NCBI GenBank assembly: GCA_004194705.1
Contig: SADC01000048.1
Span: 186,001 to 250,000, forward strand
From: Ditylenchus dipsaci
Lineage: Eukaryota > Nematoda > Chromadorea > Rhabditida > Anguinidae
Direction: 5' to 3'
Length of the DNA stretch: 64,000 bases
The notes under the pieces were generated by a model. The model had not been told where the DNA came from. It did not search any database and saw only the letters and a list, made by a program, of their open reading frames with translations. The position numbers were made by a program, and so were the translations under genes. Of this stretch, positions 50,043 to 61,552 are shown in pieces. Positions within the stretch are counted from its first letter, which is position 1; each line of letters begins with the position of its first letter.

Positions 50043-52155
50043 GGTTCATCCTCCTTTCCGCACACTCCTTTCCGCAAACTCTTTTCCGCAAAACTCCTTT
50101 CGCAAAACTCCTTTCCGCAAACTCTTTCCGCAAAACGCCTTTCCGCAAAACTCCTTTCCGCAAACCTCTTTTCCGCAAATTTTTATAAATAAGAGTTTTG
50201 GTCAATATTTGTTTTAAATTATTTCAATTTTCCTTTTCGTTGTTTCTCAAAATGGTACTGGGTGAAATGGGTTCCTGTTTTTGTCTATGTTTTTGCTCTT
50301 GCGTGTGCTTTTTCTCTTATGTCAAAATTTTTTGGTATTAACTGTATTTTTATAGATAATGGCGTCAATGAGTAAAACGAGCAAAGGAAATGTGCTAGTG
50401 ATGTGTAACGGTTATGAAATGCGCAAAAGCCTATTCAAATTCTGTAAAGACAGTTCAGAACTGGCGTTGCGTTAGAATCTGTGGTGGAAGAGCAACCTCC
50501 AAATATGGCTCAACTGAGGATCTGATGCAAAAAAAGTCGCACACGTGTCGGAGAAGTCAAAGCAATTTCCAGGCATGTTATATTCTTTATTATTTCTCAT
50601 GTAACGCATTTTTTAGTTACGTCAAGGCATCGTGCAAGTGAAAGAAGATGCAGTGCGAACTATTGGAATGAGGTCTGGTCTCATCGTGGAAGCTGCCAAA
50701 TCTAATCTCTCGGATGAACAGCTGATATTTTTGCTTTCTGATCTCTACCTACAGCAGATGGTTCAGAAAATACGCAAACCAATTGGAGCATCGAGTGTTG
50801 ACAAGCCAGTGGACGAAATTGCCTGGATTGATTGCTTTAAGAACACGAAGCAAGGTCATAGGTTTTTATTGCACGATTCAAGGTAGTTTTTTACATCACT
50901 TATTGTGTGTACACGTTTTTCATAACTACTCAGCCAAATGAGCCAGTGATTTTTGCGTTCCTTTCCGAAATGGGTATTGGTCTTCTTCTTCTTTTATGAG
51001 AAAGAAGCTATTATTATTTTAGGTGTATGCTTTCGATACCCTCTTCTACTCTCAATTGAAACAGAAAGGGCCAAAGAAGGTATTTCACTGGACAAATAAT
51101 GTTGATCTATTCGAATTCGATCTTCTGCTTCTTCCAATTCACTCCCTGGGTCATTGGTCATTAGTGGTATGCTTTAGCGAATCGATACATGGCTTGTAAC
51201 GTAATTTTTATTGTAGGTTATCAACGTTGAAGAGGGCATGATCAGCTATTATGACTCACTGCACGAGGATGGCAATCCACATTTAGATTTGACAAGGCAC
51301 GAGTTTTTTCAGATGCTACTAATCCAGGCCTATTTTTGTAGGGAGTTTCTGCAGAAATACGCGATAGAAAGATGCTTCACTGAAGTAGATTTGATGCAAT
51401 GGCTTGTTTTTAGCCCAAAGTATGGTCTATTCTTTCTAGATATGTAGACTAGTTACAATTTTAGAATATTCCTGCGCAGAACAACACCTTTGATTGCGGA
51501 GTATTCGTCTGCCGATTTGCCGAAAGTGTTTGTCATCGTGAAAAGTTTAATTTCTCTCAGGCCGAAATGGAAGAGGCTCGAAAGAACATGGTCAAAGAAA
51601 TTACCGCCGGAAAATTACTAGAAATTTTCAATGTCTTTTGCCTATTGTTGCTTTATTTATGCGTGTTATTGAATGTTGATTTATTTGAACGAAATAAAGC
51701 TCACCGGAACACAGATGCAAAACCCTTTTTTCACAGTGTATGTTACATGACTATCACACAGAAAAATATAATCAAAATATTTTAACAAGCGAATTAAAAT
51801 TTATCTTACGTCACTTTTTTCACAGAAAGTTTCAAAAACTTCATTGTGAAGATACCCGTTTAAAGGAGGGACGAAAATAAGACACACCCACCCCACCCTC
51901 AGGTTTACTCGTTCCATAAAGAAGGGTAAATTTACCGCAGGAAGAAATTTACCGCGGGGAACTTCTAGAAGCCCCAATTACACCCAGTACCATTTTGAGA
52001 AACAACGAAAAGAAAAACTGAAATAATTTAAAACAAATATTGACCAAAACTCTTATTTGCTCTTATCTTAAAAATTTGCGGAAAGGAGTTTTGCGGAAAG
52101 GAGTTTGCGGGAAGGAGTGTGCGGAAAAGGATTTTTGCGGAAAGGAGGGTGAACC
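50043..52155. mobile_element. 2.1-kb long-TIR element carrying a FLYWCH-ULP1 gene
   Basis: TTTTAAAT is duplicated exactly at 50035-50042 and 52156-52163. The ends are GGTTCATCCTCCTTTCCGC and inverse GCGGAAAGGAGGGTGAACC. Inverted similarity continues over roughly 220 bp per side, through iterated CTTTCCGCAAAACTC units and a matched AAATGGTACTGGGTG / CACCCAGTACCATTT pair (50249, 51983). The only gene inside is the spliced FLYWCH-protease at 50359-51785. Long inverted ends, an 8-9 bp duplication and FLYWCH suggest a Mutator/Phantom-like element. Confidence 0.82.
50359..51785 (+). CDS. FLYWCH zinc finger + ULP1/SENP-type cysteine protease
   Basis: Exon 1 (50359-50572) reads NVLVMCNGYEMRKSLFKFC, then one frame over NWRCVRICGGRA and SHTC: a FLYWCH-type zinc finger, whole if one A is removed near 50444. 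Exons 50617-50882, 51023-51165, 51217-51419 and from 51465 form a C48 (SUMO-protease fold) domain. GHWSLV supplies His, YYDSL Asp, and PAQNNTFDCGVFVC the oxyanion Gln and nucleophile Cys, so the active site looks complete. Intron 1 uses a GC-AG pair; two other joins are one base out of phase. The tail after AGKLLEIF is hydrophobic and runs past an AATAAA (51693), so the true end may be earlier. The gene fills an element with terminal repeats and target duplication (50043-52155). FLYWCH fingers are known from MULE/Phantom transposases. Confidence 0.75.
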
Positions 52156-52247
52156 TTTTAAATTTCGACTTTTTACCTGTTTTATCATGTTTTAGTCACT
52201 GGAGCTGGGCAAAAATAATCTCTAAATGCATTTTTGTTCAAGAGTCT

Positions 52248-52400
52248 TGCTCGGAATTATGTCTAAGGTAAGTGAGTGCGCGCATCTCTAACCTACCAAG
52301 CCCCCTGCGCCCCCTTCGGGGTGCTCCCAAACACCATTTCGGGTTCTCAAACACCATTTAACCAAGCCCACTGCGCCTCCTTCGGGGAAAAAATTATCAA
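52248..52400. repeat. Dispersed repeat, copy 2
   Basis: TCTAAGGTAAGTGAGTGCGC and CAAGCCCCCTGCGCCCCCTT match 6375-6440; truncated after the TTCGGGG hairpin. Confidence 0.55.
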
Positions 52401-52781
52401 GTTTCGGTAATGGCAATTCATCTAGAAACTGAGCTATGGTCAATTTAGCAAGTTTGGTACCGAAATGCGTCCCGATCGTTGATCTCTTCAGGAAAAATCT
52501 GAAAAAAATTTGAAATTTTGGACCCCACTTTTGGCGCGAATTTGAAAAAATCTGATTTTTTGAACACGCGAATTTGAAAAAAATCTGATTTTTTGAACTT
52601 TGAAAGGCAAATTAATTTGAATTTTTTTCGAATTCTGAAAAAATAAAAAAACAACCTAGGTAATTTACCTAGCTTCAAATGAGCTATTATACAGGTTTTT
52701 CGATCGCTCAGCATTGCTGTAGGCGTGTCAAGAGAAAAAAAAGTCAGAACGCCAAAATAACCAAAAAACGTGTATTTTTTC

Positions 52782-52880
52782 TAGGGTTGCGTAATTCTCT
52801 GGAGAAATACTTTTCTCCGGGTAATTACCCGGGTAATTACCCGGAGAATTACCCGGGTAATTACCCATCACCCAACCCTA
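52782..52880. mobile_element. hAT MITE with TAGGGTTG ends
   Basis: TAGGGTTGCG ... CACCCAACCCTA, 99 bp, flanked by exact 8-bp duplications ATTTTTTC (52774-52781, 52881-52888). Core is a palindrome of CCGGGTAATTACCCGG units. Confidence 0.8.
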
Positions 52881-53399
52881 ATTTTTTCGAAAAAATGCTT
52901 TTTTGTCCTGCAAAGTCATGCATTTAATTTGTATATGTTACAGCAATAATCTTCGCCATGAAATTATGTGCAATCTGATCACTTGATGCAAAATTAGTCA
53001 TAAATTAAAATGTGATATATTGTCGCTTAAGGTTGGACAAAAATGCGAAACTTAGGAAAATGGCCATTTTTTACCACTTTTTTCATATTCATTTGTCCTG
53101 TAGCGGCTTTTTAATCCGATAAGGTGATGGTGCAATCTTATTTTTGTTTGAACTAGAGCATATCAGCTATTCAATGGTATATCATTTGTAAAGAAAGGAC
53201 GGTACTTTTTTCTGCCCCCAAATTACTTTTTCTGCCCCAATTTTTTTTATATTTTGTTTATTTATTTATGTTTTTATCTGAAAATGGAAATTTGTTCGAG
53301 TCATCCAACGCAAAATCAAAAAGTAGTTAAAGGTCATCTGTATCAGAATTTTGACTTCAGGTGAAAAATTTTGAGTTATAGACTATTTTATGTTTTGAA

Positions 53400-53590
53400 A
53401 AATGCCCCCTAATTTTTTGGGCAAATCTTTTTCTTGCCGTAAAAATACTTTTTTTTGCCGCAAAAGGTTTTGCCGCAGAAATACTTTTTGTTGCCGTAAT
53501 AATACTTTTTTTCTGCCGTAAAAAACTTCTTGTTGCCGCAGAAAAACTTTTTTCTGCCGCTAAATTACTTTTTTCTGCCGCAACGCATAT
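53400..53590. repeat. TTTTTGCCGCA irregular tandem repeat
   Basis: About nine copies of a 17-20 bp unit like TACTTTTTTCTGCCGCAAAA. A similar array in the opposite orientation (TTTAGCAGCAAAAAAGTA) lies at 59750-59880, so the two could be relics of paired element ends. Confidence 0.55.
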
Positions 53591-53767
53591 TTTCGACTTA
53601 GTCCTATCTCGATTATAGGCTATATCTTGGCAACTAAGCAATAATAACAGCAAAAATCCTTACAGTCAAAATTGGATTCAACGAAACCTTGAAACCTAGA
53701 TGATCTAGGCTAGATCGTAAAAATTGTCTCGGAACCAGAAAAGAGCCAAAAAAATTAGATTTTTATC

Positions 53768-53880
53768 TAGGGTTGAGTGATGGGTAATTACCCGGGTAAT
53801 TCTCAGGGTAATCACCCGGGTAATAACCCGGAGAAATACTAAGTATTTCTCCGTAAAGAAAAATCGGAGAAATACTATTT
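53768..53880. repeat. TAGGGTTG-type repeat, second terminus not found
   Basis: TAGGGTTGAGTGATGGGTAA then GTAATTACCCGGGTAAT units, as in 52782-52880, but no right-hand CAACCCTA. Followed by frames of no recognisable product to 54590. Confidence 0.5.
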
Positions 53881-54599
53881 TTTAGTATCCAGGTGTTTCG
53901 GGTAACATCTAGATGGTTTGGGCACTATCCAGGTGATTTGGTACCATACCGGCTCAAGCAGGAATCACTTCCCGCTTGAGCCATGCTTTTCCTTACACTA
54001 CTGGTCTCCTTTTTATGTCGAAGGTTCGACTCCAGCTGATACATTTTCATTATTTTTTTTTCTGCGATATCTTCTTCATTTTTATGCTGATATCTTTTGA
54101 ATGTTTTTATTTTACAAGTATAATAATTGCTTTCTTCATAGAAATTTTATGCAATTATGGTCGGACAAATATCACAATCGCCACTAACCATCTTTATATA
54201 GTATTTGGACTGTGTCTGTACGGATTTTGAATTCCCGCCAAATATTTTTTTCGGTCTATTCTGGCCTTTTTACCCCAAATTTTTGGCGGTGGTCAGCTCC
54301 GCATTTGTTGCGATGCACAACTACAGTTCCTAAGCTTTCGAATGAGCCTAAACTTGCCCTACGGTGTGTAGCCGTTGGAGCTGTGAGCATGTCACAAACT
54401 TCATAATCTGAGGATTTTTGCCTATTTTTGGCTATATTTGAATTCCTTTCGAGACCAAGTGGCAGTATACGGGTCTAATTCATTGTCAAATCATTTGTTG
54501 TGGCTTATTTTTCATTTTGCATTTTTGGGTGCAGATATAATTTTTGCTGTTTTTGTAGATGGTGTTCAATTTTTCTCTCACTATTTATGACTCATTTTA

Positions 54600-56890
54600 G
54601 AATTTCAAGTGGTCGTCTACAAGCAGTGCCTCCAATTGTTCGTCTACATACAGTGCCTTCAAGTGGTGGTCTACATACAGCGCTTCCAAGTGGTCGTCTA
54701 CACCAGTGCCTCAAGTGGTCGTTACAAGCAGTGCCTCTAAGTGGTCGTCTACACCAGTGCCTCAAGTGGTCGTCTACACCAGTGCCTTCAAGTGGTCGTC
54801 TTTATACAGTGCTTCTAATTTAATTATTTTTTGGTTTTGAGTACGTTTCTGTGGTCAATAAAATTGGTTGGTGCAGATTCGCCCTTTTTTAGAAAGTTTC
54901 CATTTGGTGTTAGGTATCAAGTGTCTTCATTCAACTTCAGCATCAAGTTCCAAGGTACGCTTTTTATTTTGCTGTTGATTTATGTTGTTGCTTATCTATA
55001 TTTTATCAGGTTTCATTCCCTCGCTCTGAAGTGGTCGTTGCCTTAGGGTTGTCGGCCTACATTGTTATTCTACAGGTGGTCGTCTACAAACACTGCGCTC
55101 CAAGTTGGTCGTCTATAAGCAGTGCCTCTAAGTGGTCATCTAGAACCAGTCTTTATCCATATTCTTATCAGGTCAACTTCTCCGCGTTCTAAAGTTGTCG
55201 TTGCCTTCAGGCTGTCGTCTACAAGTGGTCGTTCTACAACAGTGCTTCAAGTCGTTGTTCTTCATTCCAGTGCGCCTTCAAGTGGTCGTCAACATCCAGT
55301 GCGCTTTCAAGTGGTCGTCTACATGCAGGCCTCCGGAAGTGGTCGTCTACATACAGTGCGCCTTCAAGTGGTCGTCTAAGACAGTGCCTCAGTGGGTCTA
55401 CATGCAGTCTATCAAGTAGTCGTCTACACAGTGCTCAAGTGCGTCTACATACAGTGCCTCCAATGGTCGTCTTATGCATGCCCAAGTCGTCGTCTACACC
55501 AGTGCCTCAAGTGGTTCGTCTTTATACAGTGCCTTAAATTATCATTTTTGATTTATGCGTACGTTTGTGTGGTCAATAAAATTGTTTGGGTGCAGATTCG
55601 CCCTTTGAAGGTTTTCAGTGATCTTCGGTCTCAAGTGGTCTTTCATCAACTTCGACATTAGATTCCAAGGTACGCTTTTTTGCTGTTGATTTAATATGGC
55701 TTTATCTTTTCTTATCAGGATTCAAGTTCTCCTCGCTCTGAAGTGGTCGTTGCTTTAGGTTTGTCGTCTACATGTCATGCCTACAAGTGGTCGTCTACAT
55801 GCAGTGCTCAAGTGGTGGTCTACATCCAGTGCTCTAAGTGGTCTTCTACATGCAGTGCCTCCAAGTGGTCGTCTACATAGAGTGTTCTAAATCTAATTGT
55901 TTTGATGTATTTGTACTTTTGCAAAGTGGTCAATAAATTGTTCGGGTGCAGATGCCCTTTTTAGAGCTTTCCCATTGGTGTTCGGTATCAAATGGTCTCT
56001 CATCACATTCAGCATCAGTTCCAAGGTAGGCTTTTTATTTTGCTGTTGATTTATTGCGGATTTATTTTTTTCTTATCAGGTTCAACTTCTCTTCGCTCTA
56101 AAGTGGTCGTTGCCTCAGGTTGTCGTCTATATCTTACCGAAGTGGTCGTCTACAACTGCGCCTCCAAGTGGTCGCCTACACCAGTGCCTCAAGTGGCGTC
56201 TACAACAGTGCCTCAGTGGTTGTCTACATCCAGTGCGCCTACAAGTGGTCATCTACATTCAGTGCGCTTCAAGTGGTCGACTACATGCAGTGCTCTAATG
56301 GTCGACTACATGCAGTGCTCTAAGTGGTCGTACATGCAGTGCCTCCAAGTGGCCGTCTACATCAGTGCCTCCAAGTGGTCATCTACATCAAGTGCCTCTA
56401 GATCTAATTATTTTTAATGTATTCGTACTTTTGCAATGTGGTCAATAAATTTGTTTGGGTGCAGATACGCCCTTTTCGGAAGGTTTCTATCAGTGCTCGG
56501 TATCAAGTGGTCTTTCATCAACTTCGAAATCAAGATTCAAGTACGCTTTTTATTTTGTCGTTGATTTATTGTGGCTTTATCTACTTCTTATCAGAATTCA
56601 AGTTCCTCTCGCTCTGAAGTGGTCGTTGCCCTAGGTGTCGTCTACACCTTTTGCCTCAAAGTGGTCGTCTACAAACAGTGCGCTCCAAGTGGTCGTCTAC
56701 ATACACTGCGCCTCCAAGTGGTCGTCTACATGCAGTGCGCCTCAAGTGGTTGTCTACATATTTGGTGTCTGTAAAGATTATTATTTTGTCATGTATTCGT
56801 ACGTTGTCAATTGTCAATAACAACGTTTGGGTGCAGATACGCCCTTTTTTTAAAAGTTCATGGTATCTAATAAAAAGGTTGATATGAATT
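54600..56890 (+). repeat. 27-bp-unit tandem array with ~500-bp higher-order repeat
   Basis: The basic unit is close to AAGTGGTCGTCTACATACAG plus TGCCTCC. Blocks of units alternate with a conserved segment, GTGGTCAATAAAATTGTTTG then GGTGCAGATTCGCCC, repeated near 54848, 55573, 55929, 56440 and 56812. Each segment continues into a GTACGC...TTATCAG stretch of about 55-65 bp that looks like an intron, then TTCTCTCGCTCTGAAGTGGTCG. Units are 27 bp, so frames stay open, but indels break them. It could be the decayed or misassembled coding repeat of a long protein, or satellite DNA. A short fragment recurs at 59200-59245. Confidence 0.65.
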
Positions 56891-56980
56891 TTAGTCAGAT
56901 TTTATAAGTTTCAAAATACTTCTCTCATGTTTCTGGTCTATTAAATTTTTTAAACGACTAGAAGTCATCATATATTCTAG

Positions 56981-58985
56981 ATATGGTGCACAGTGCTGCG
57001 AAAAATTGGCGGGGAAATGCTTTAACTGTCACGGCGAAGATCACTACATTGGAAACTGTGAACAAGCTTGCGTACTTTGCAAATATCATCTTCCAGAAAC
57101 TGCAAATGCGATCGCGAGATTTTTGGATGACTATGGCCGCCCATTCTTTCTACTCGGAAAATGGCAGCTCTTCTCTTTGAAAATCTTTTGACGCATTGCA
57201 CAAGGTTATATTTTCTTAATTTTTTGTTGTAACTGCTCAATTTTTTATAGAATTGAGGAAATGCAAGAATTTTTGCCTGAAGACGAACCGAAAATCAGTT
57301 GGCGGCCCCAATCTGGTGCAGATACGCCAGGAGGGGCAGTCAGCTAATCTTCAGCTTCAAAACCGGTAAGGCTTCACAAAATCATATATTGTTTTTAGTT
57401 TTTTTAGTTTTTTGAACTTTAGGGCTCTGATGAAGTGTTCGATGAAGAAGAAATTGAATGGCTTGACGCTCCTGCTCCTAAAATAGTTCATGATGATCGG
57501 AGCATGTGAAAAGTCAAGAATTTAATGATATCAAGTTAGTTTTTAAAAAAGCCTTTTGTAACAAAAACTATTTTTACGCTTTATATCCAGGCTTCGAGAG
57601 ATCTGTTTTGAGCTGCAAGATTTCTTCCAAGTTGTCGCTCAGAAGAGCCTTGAACGCCAAACAACACTTCTTCAAGGATTAGACGACTTTCTTGAAAGGC
57701 TCAGACGCGTCTTCGTCGACCTAATTTGGATTTGGAACTGTAAGACGAAATATTATCAAAATATATATTTCATTCAAAAATTCAGGTACGGATCTTTTGT
57801 CAACGGGTTCTCATCAATCACAAGTGATCTTGACATATCAATCAAAGGTTGCCCTGACGTAAGTTACCCTATTTTTGTAGAATTTTTTAAAAATTTATTC
57901 AGTTTAGATTAATCCAGAAAATAAGGCTCAGTGTCACACGTTTTTGAAGGACCGCAATTTGGCCGAGGATCTCCACGTTGCGTTCAGCACTACACGGAAA
58001 ATTACGGCTATGTTAGAAAAGAAGGAAGCGAGTTCTCACAAGTTCATTAAAACTCCGAGATGGGTCTAAGGTTAATATAGAGTAAGCATTTTTCAAAAAT
58101 TTTTTTAAATTTGCAAAAAAATTTAGTGTTGCGTTGATAATGGTCTGGCTGTAGCCAACTCAAGGCTAATTGCAGCGTATTCGAAATTCGAAAATTTCAG
58201 AACCAGTGCTTTTGGTAAATTTCTGTCTTTTATCACAAATTTTACTATTTCATTTCAGCTGTCAAGTGGCTGGCCAAAAAACTCAATATTTGCGACGCAT
58301 CCAGGGATCTCTTCGGCTTATTCGTACATCATCATGGCGGTCGCTTCAGCTCAAAAAAGTGGCTTTTTACCGTTTTTGCAAGAAGATGCCGAGTTGACTC
58401 CTTCATATATTGGTGTATGCAACATCGCTTTCGTGGTGCAGACTCGCCACGGGGTGAAGGCAGGACACGCTGGGGAAATCGTGAGTTTTTCTACATATTT
58501 TATACGGTTTTAATCAGACTAGCTTTAAGTTTGTCCACTTCTTCCAATGCTACTACGACTACTTTCACAAAAAGAAGAACCGTAATCAGGAAGAAGTCAT
58601 ACAGATAAGAACGAAAAATTCCAATCAAGGCCATCGACGTAAACATGGGCAAAATGTGAATATCCAGGACCCCTTCGAGCTAAAGCGAAACCTAGGAGAT
58701 ACTTGCAACACCGTAAGTTAATTTTTTATTTTGATGATCGCATATATAATTTTATCTTAGACTTTTCGCGAGTGAAGGACTTTTTCAAATACGGCTTGAG
58801 GTATCTTCGAAAATGCGAGGTTAGCCTTTTTTCCATGTTCAAAAAATCAAAAAAAAATTCAGAAGTTTTCGTTAGAAGAGATGTATGAAACATAAACCAC
58901 AGAGCGACACGAATTGCTTCTTGAGCGCCTTTTGAAGAAACGCAAGATGGGTCTGTTTGATGTCCGAAACGAAAATAATCAGTAG
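56981..58985 (+). CDS. CCHC-knuckle terminal uridylyltransferase / non-canonical poly(A) polymerase
   Basis: Exon 56981-57204 holds a CCHC knuckle (CFNCHGEDHYIGNC). Further exons: 57251-57365 (acidic linker), 57423-57534, 57591-57739, 57786-57858, 57908-58081, 58127-58214, 58260-58480, 58518-58712, 58761-58819, 58863-58985. The nucleotidyltransferase core is YGSFVNGF then SDLDISI (two catalytic Asp). VNID/CCVDNGLAVANSRL gives the third Asp if one T is added. VKWLAKKLNICDASRG begins the central domain, and NIQDPFELKRNL is the PAP-associated signature of TUT4/7 and Cid1-like enzymes. At least five frame breaks, mostly fixed by one base in a homopolymer, occur across conserved blocks. Such enzymes uridylate mRNAs or small RNAs. 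The true 5' end is uncertain because an array lies directly upstream. Confidence 0.8.
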
Positions 58986-59037
58986 TACAATACATTTGTT
59001 GCTCCGTTACCGTTATTTGTTACCGTTATTTTGTTGC

Positions 59038-59043
59038 AATAAA
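59038..59043 (+). terminator. Polyadenylation signal of uridylyltransferase gene
   Basis: AATAAA about 55 bp after the last stop codon of the uridylyltransferase gene. Confidence 0.5.
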
Positions 59044-59244
59044 ACTTTTACCAAAATCGTGAATAGGAAAATAGAAACGGTTACTCTAATATCAAAAATC
59101 AAAAAAAGGTCAAGGAAAAATAAAAGGGTCGATTAACCCCAATAAGTTCTGAAAAGTTTAAAATTAAGACAGGCGCCAGAGGCGCCAGTTAAGCTATAAG
59201 CAGTGCCTCTAAGTGGTCGTAGAACAGTGCCTCAAGTGGTCGAG

Positions 59245-60328
59245 AGAATAACGCCATTATCGGCCTTAGATGTATGTATTGTCGTTCTTTTCTCAAAATA
59301 TAAGTTTTAAAAAAGGCGCCAGAGGCGCCAGTCAAGCTAGTAATACCTATATTCAGCTAAATTTCTTGATATTATCTACCGTATTCTCTCTATTATTTCC
59401 ACATGTGGGATTATTTTTCAATCAACCGAAAATCGGAAAAATTTAGGGTCGATCTCGAGATTTTTGGGTGCTCAACCAAAATCTAAAAAGTGGAATTAAA
59501 AGAGTTCGTGGGAATTAAGAAAACGCAAGCATTAAGAATTTATTAAGAATTTATTCAGAAACTTTTTAAAGCCACTTCAATTTTACAATTTGATGCTCAA
59601 AAGGGAGCTTAGATGTTGAATTTTAGGGTTCAGGTAAGATACCCGGCATGAGTTCACAAAAACTGGCCGAAAATTGGACTTTAACAGAAAGTGGCGACAG
59701 ACAGACACATGCCAAATACTATCTAGAGATTTATAGTGAAAATGCTGCGAAGAAGGCATGTGAAGCAAAACAATATTTGCAGCAAAAAGTATTTTAGCAG
59801 CAAAAAAGTATTTTAGCAGCAAAAAGAAGTCTTTTTGCAGCAGACAAAATTAGCAGCAAAAAAAGTCCTTTGGGAGAAAAAAGTATTTTTGCAGCAAGGA
59901 AAATCTCTGCCCATTATAAAAAATAAATGAGAAGTTTTTTCGAAACATGGTGTAAGCAAAAGTAAAAATAATCACATGCACAGAAATTTAAATTTTTTCG
60001 AGTCAGGCAAACATTTTTGTAATTTTACAACAAAAGAAATTTGCATGCAATAAATTTTTGTGCTACTTTTGACTGAAATAATAACAATAATAATAGTCAT
60101 ATATCTTTCTATTAAAATATTCGTATTTCAAGCATCTAATCCACAAAGAAAATTTCATATAGAATTTTCCATGTAAACATGTTTTTGAAATTATTTTGTA
60201 TTGTTTTCTTTGATTTTAATGTCAAAGTTTCATGAAGAATAAATAAACAATCATTAAGAAATTCAGCAAATTCATGTTTTGAAAATAAAAGTCTCATAAA
60301 AGTCCAATTTTGCCCAGGGATCGATTTT
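59245..60328. other. Repeat fragments, no gene supported
   Basis: Holds a one-sided TACCGTATTCTCTCTATTAT terminus (59379), the GCAGCAAAAAG array (59750-59880) and AT-rich DNA. GGCGCCAGAGGCGCCAGT occurs at 59172 and 59317 as short direct repeats. Confidence 0.4.
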
Positions 60329-61552
60329 GAATTGTGAATAACCGTTTTCAAATTTCTTTGACATATATACAGTCGAGTCTTGATTGGGGTTGGGTGATGG
60401 GAATATTCCCGGTATATTCCCGGTCCGAATCTTAGATTCGGACCACCAATGGAAAATCGGTCCGAATCTTTTCGAAAATAAACATTTTAACTGGAGTGAA
60501 AAATCCTACGTGATCCAAAATCGCCCAATATCATCTTTTTTCAAAGTTTCAGCACCTGAAATCTTGCTTAAAACATGTTTTAAGTGGCGGTTGACACTTT
60601 TTGACAAAAAAATATTTTGACCAAAAATTTTTGAATTGTGAATAACCGTTTTCAAATTTTCTTTGACATATATACAGTCGAGTCTTGATTGGGGTTGGGT
60701 GATGGGAATATTCCCGGTATATTCCCGTCCGAATCTTAGATTCGGACCACCAATGGAAAATCGTCCGAATCTTTTCGAAAATAAACATTTTAACTGGAGT
60801 GAAAATCCCTACGTGATCCAAAATCGCCCAATATCATCTTTTTTCAAAGTTTCAGCACCTGAAATCTTGCTTAAAACATGTTTTTAAGTGGCGTTGACAC
60901 TTTTTGACAAAAAAAATATTTTGACCAAAAATTTTTTGAATTGTGAATAACCGTTTTCAAATTTTCTTTGACATATATACAGTCGAGTCTTGATTGGGTT
61001 GGGTGATGGGAATATTCCCGGTATATTCCCGGTCCGAATCTTAGATTCGGACCACCAATGGAAAATCGGTCCGAATCTTTTCGAAAATAAACATTTTAAC
61101 TGGAGTGAAAATCCCTACGTGATCCAAAATCGCCCAATATCATCTTTTTTCAAAGTTTCAGCACCTGAAATCTTGCTTAAAACATGTTTTTAAGTGGCGG
61201 TTGACACTTTTGACAAAAAAAATATTTTGACCAAAAATTTTTGAATTGTGAATAACCGTTTTCAAATTTCTTTGACATATATACAGTCGAGTCTTGATTG
61301 GGGTTGGGTGATGGGAATATTCCCGGTATATTCCCGGTCCGAATCTTAGATTCGGACCACCAATGGAAAATCGGTCCGAATCTTTTCGAAAATAAACATT
61401 TTAACTGGAGTGAAAAATCCCTACGTGATCCAAAATCGCCCAATATCATCTTTTTTCAAAGTTTCAGCACCTGAAATCTTGCTTAAACATGTTTTTAAGT
61501 GGCGGTTGACACTTTTTGACAAAAAAAAAATATTTTGACCAAAAATTGACTT
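60329..61552. repeat. Four tandem copies of a 304-bp unit
   Basis: Units start near 60329, 60634, 60938 and 61240 (TTGAATTGTGAATAACCG). Each contains ATATATACAGTCGAGTCTTG, GGGTTGGGTGATGGGAATAT, a TCCGAATCTTAGATTCGGA hairpin and TTGCTTAAAACATG. The copies differ almost only by single-base length changes in runs (GGCGGTTG or GGCGTTG, CCCGGTCC or CCCGTCC). Confidence 0.85.

Noticed and set aside
50049..50180. CRISPR-like look of repeated CTTTCCGCAAAACTC units
   Set aside because: Units are 13-17 bp, have no unique spacers and are mirrored at 52075-52150 as subterminal repeats of an element in a eukaryotic genome.
54600..56890. Repeat array as a CRISPR or as a single confident protein gene
   Set aside because: No spacers. 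All three frames stay open because the unit is 27 bp, and indels break each one, so coding cannot be claimed from frame length.
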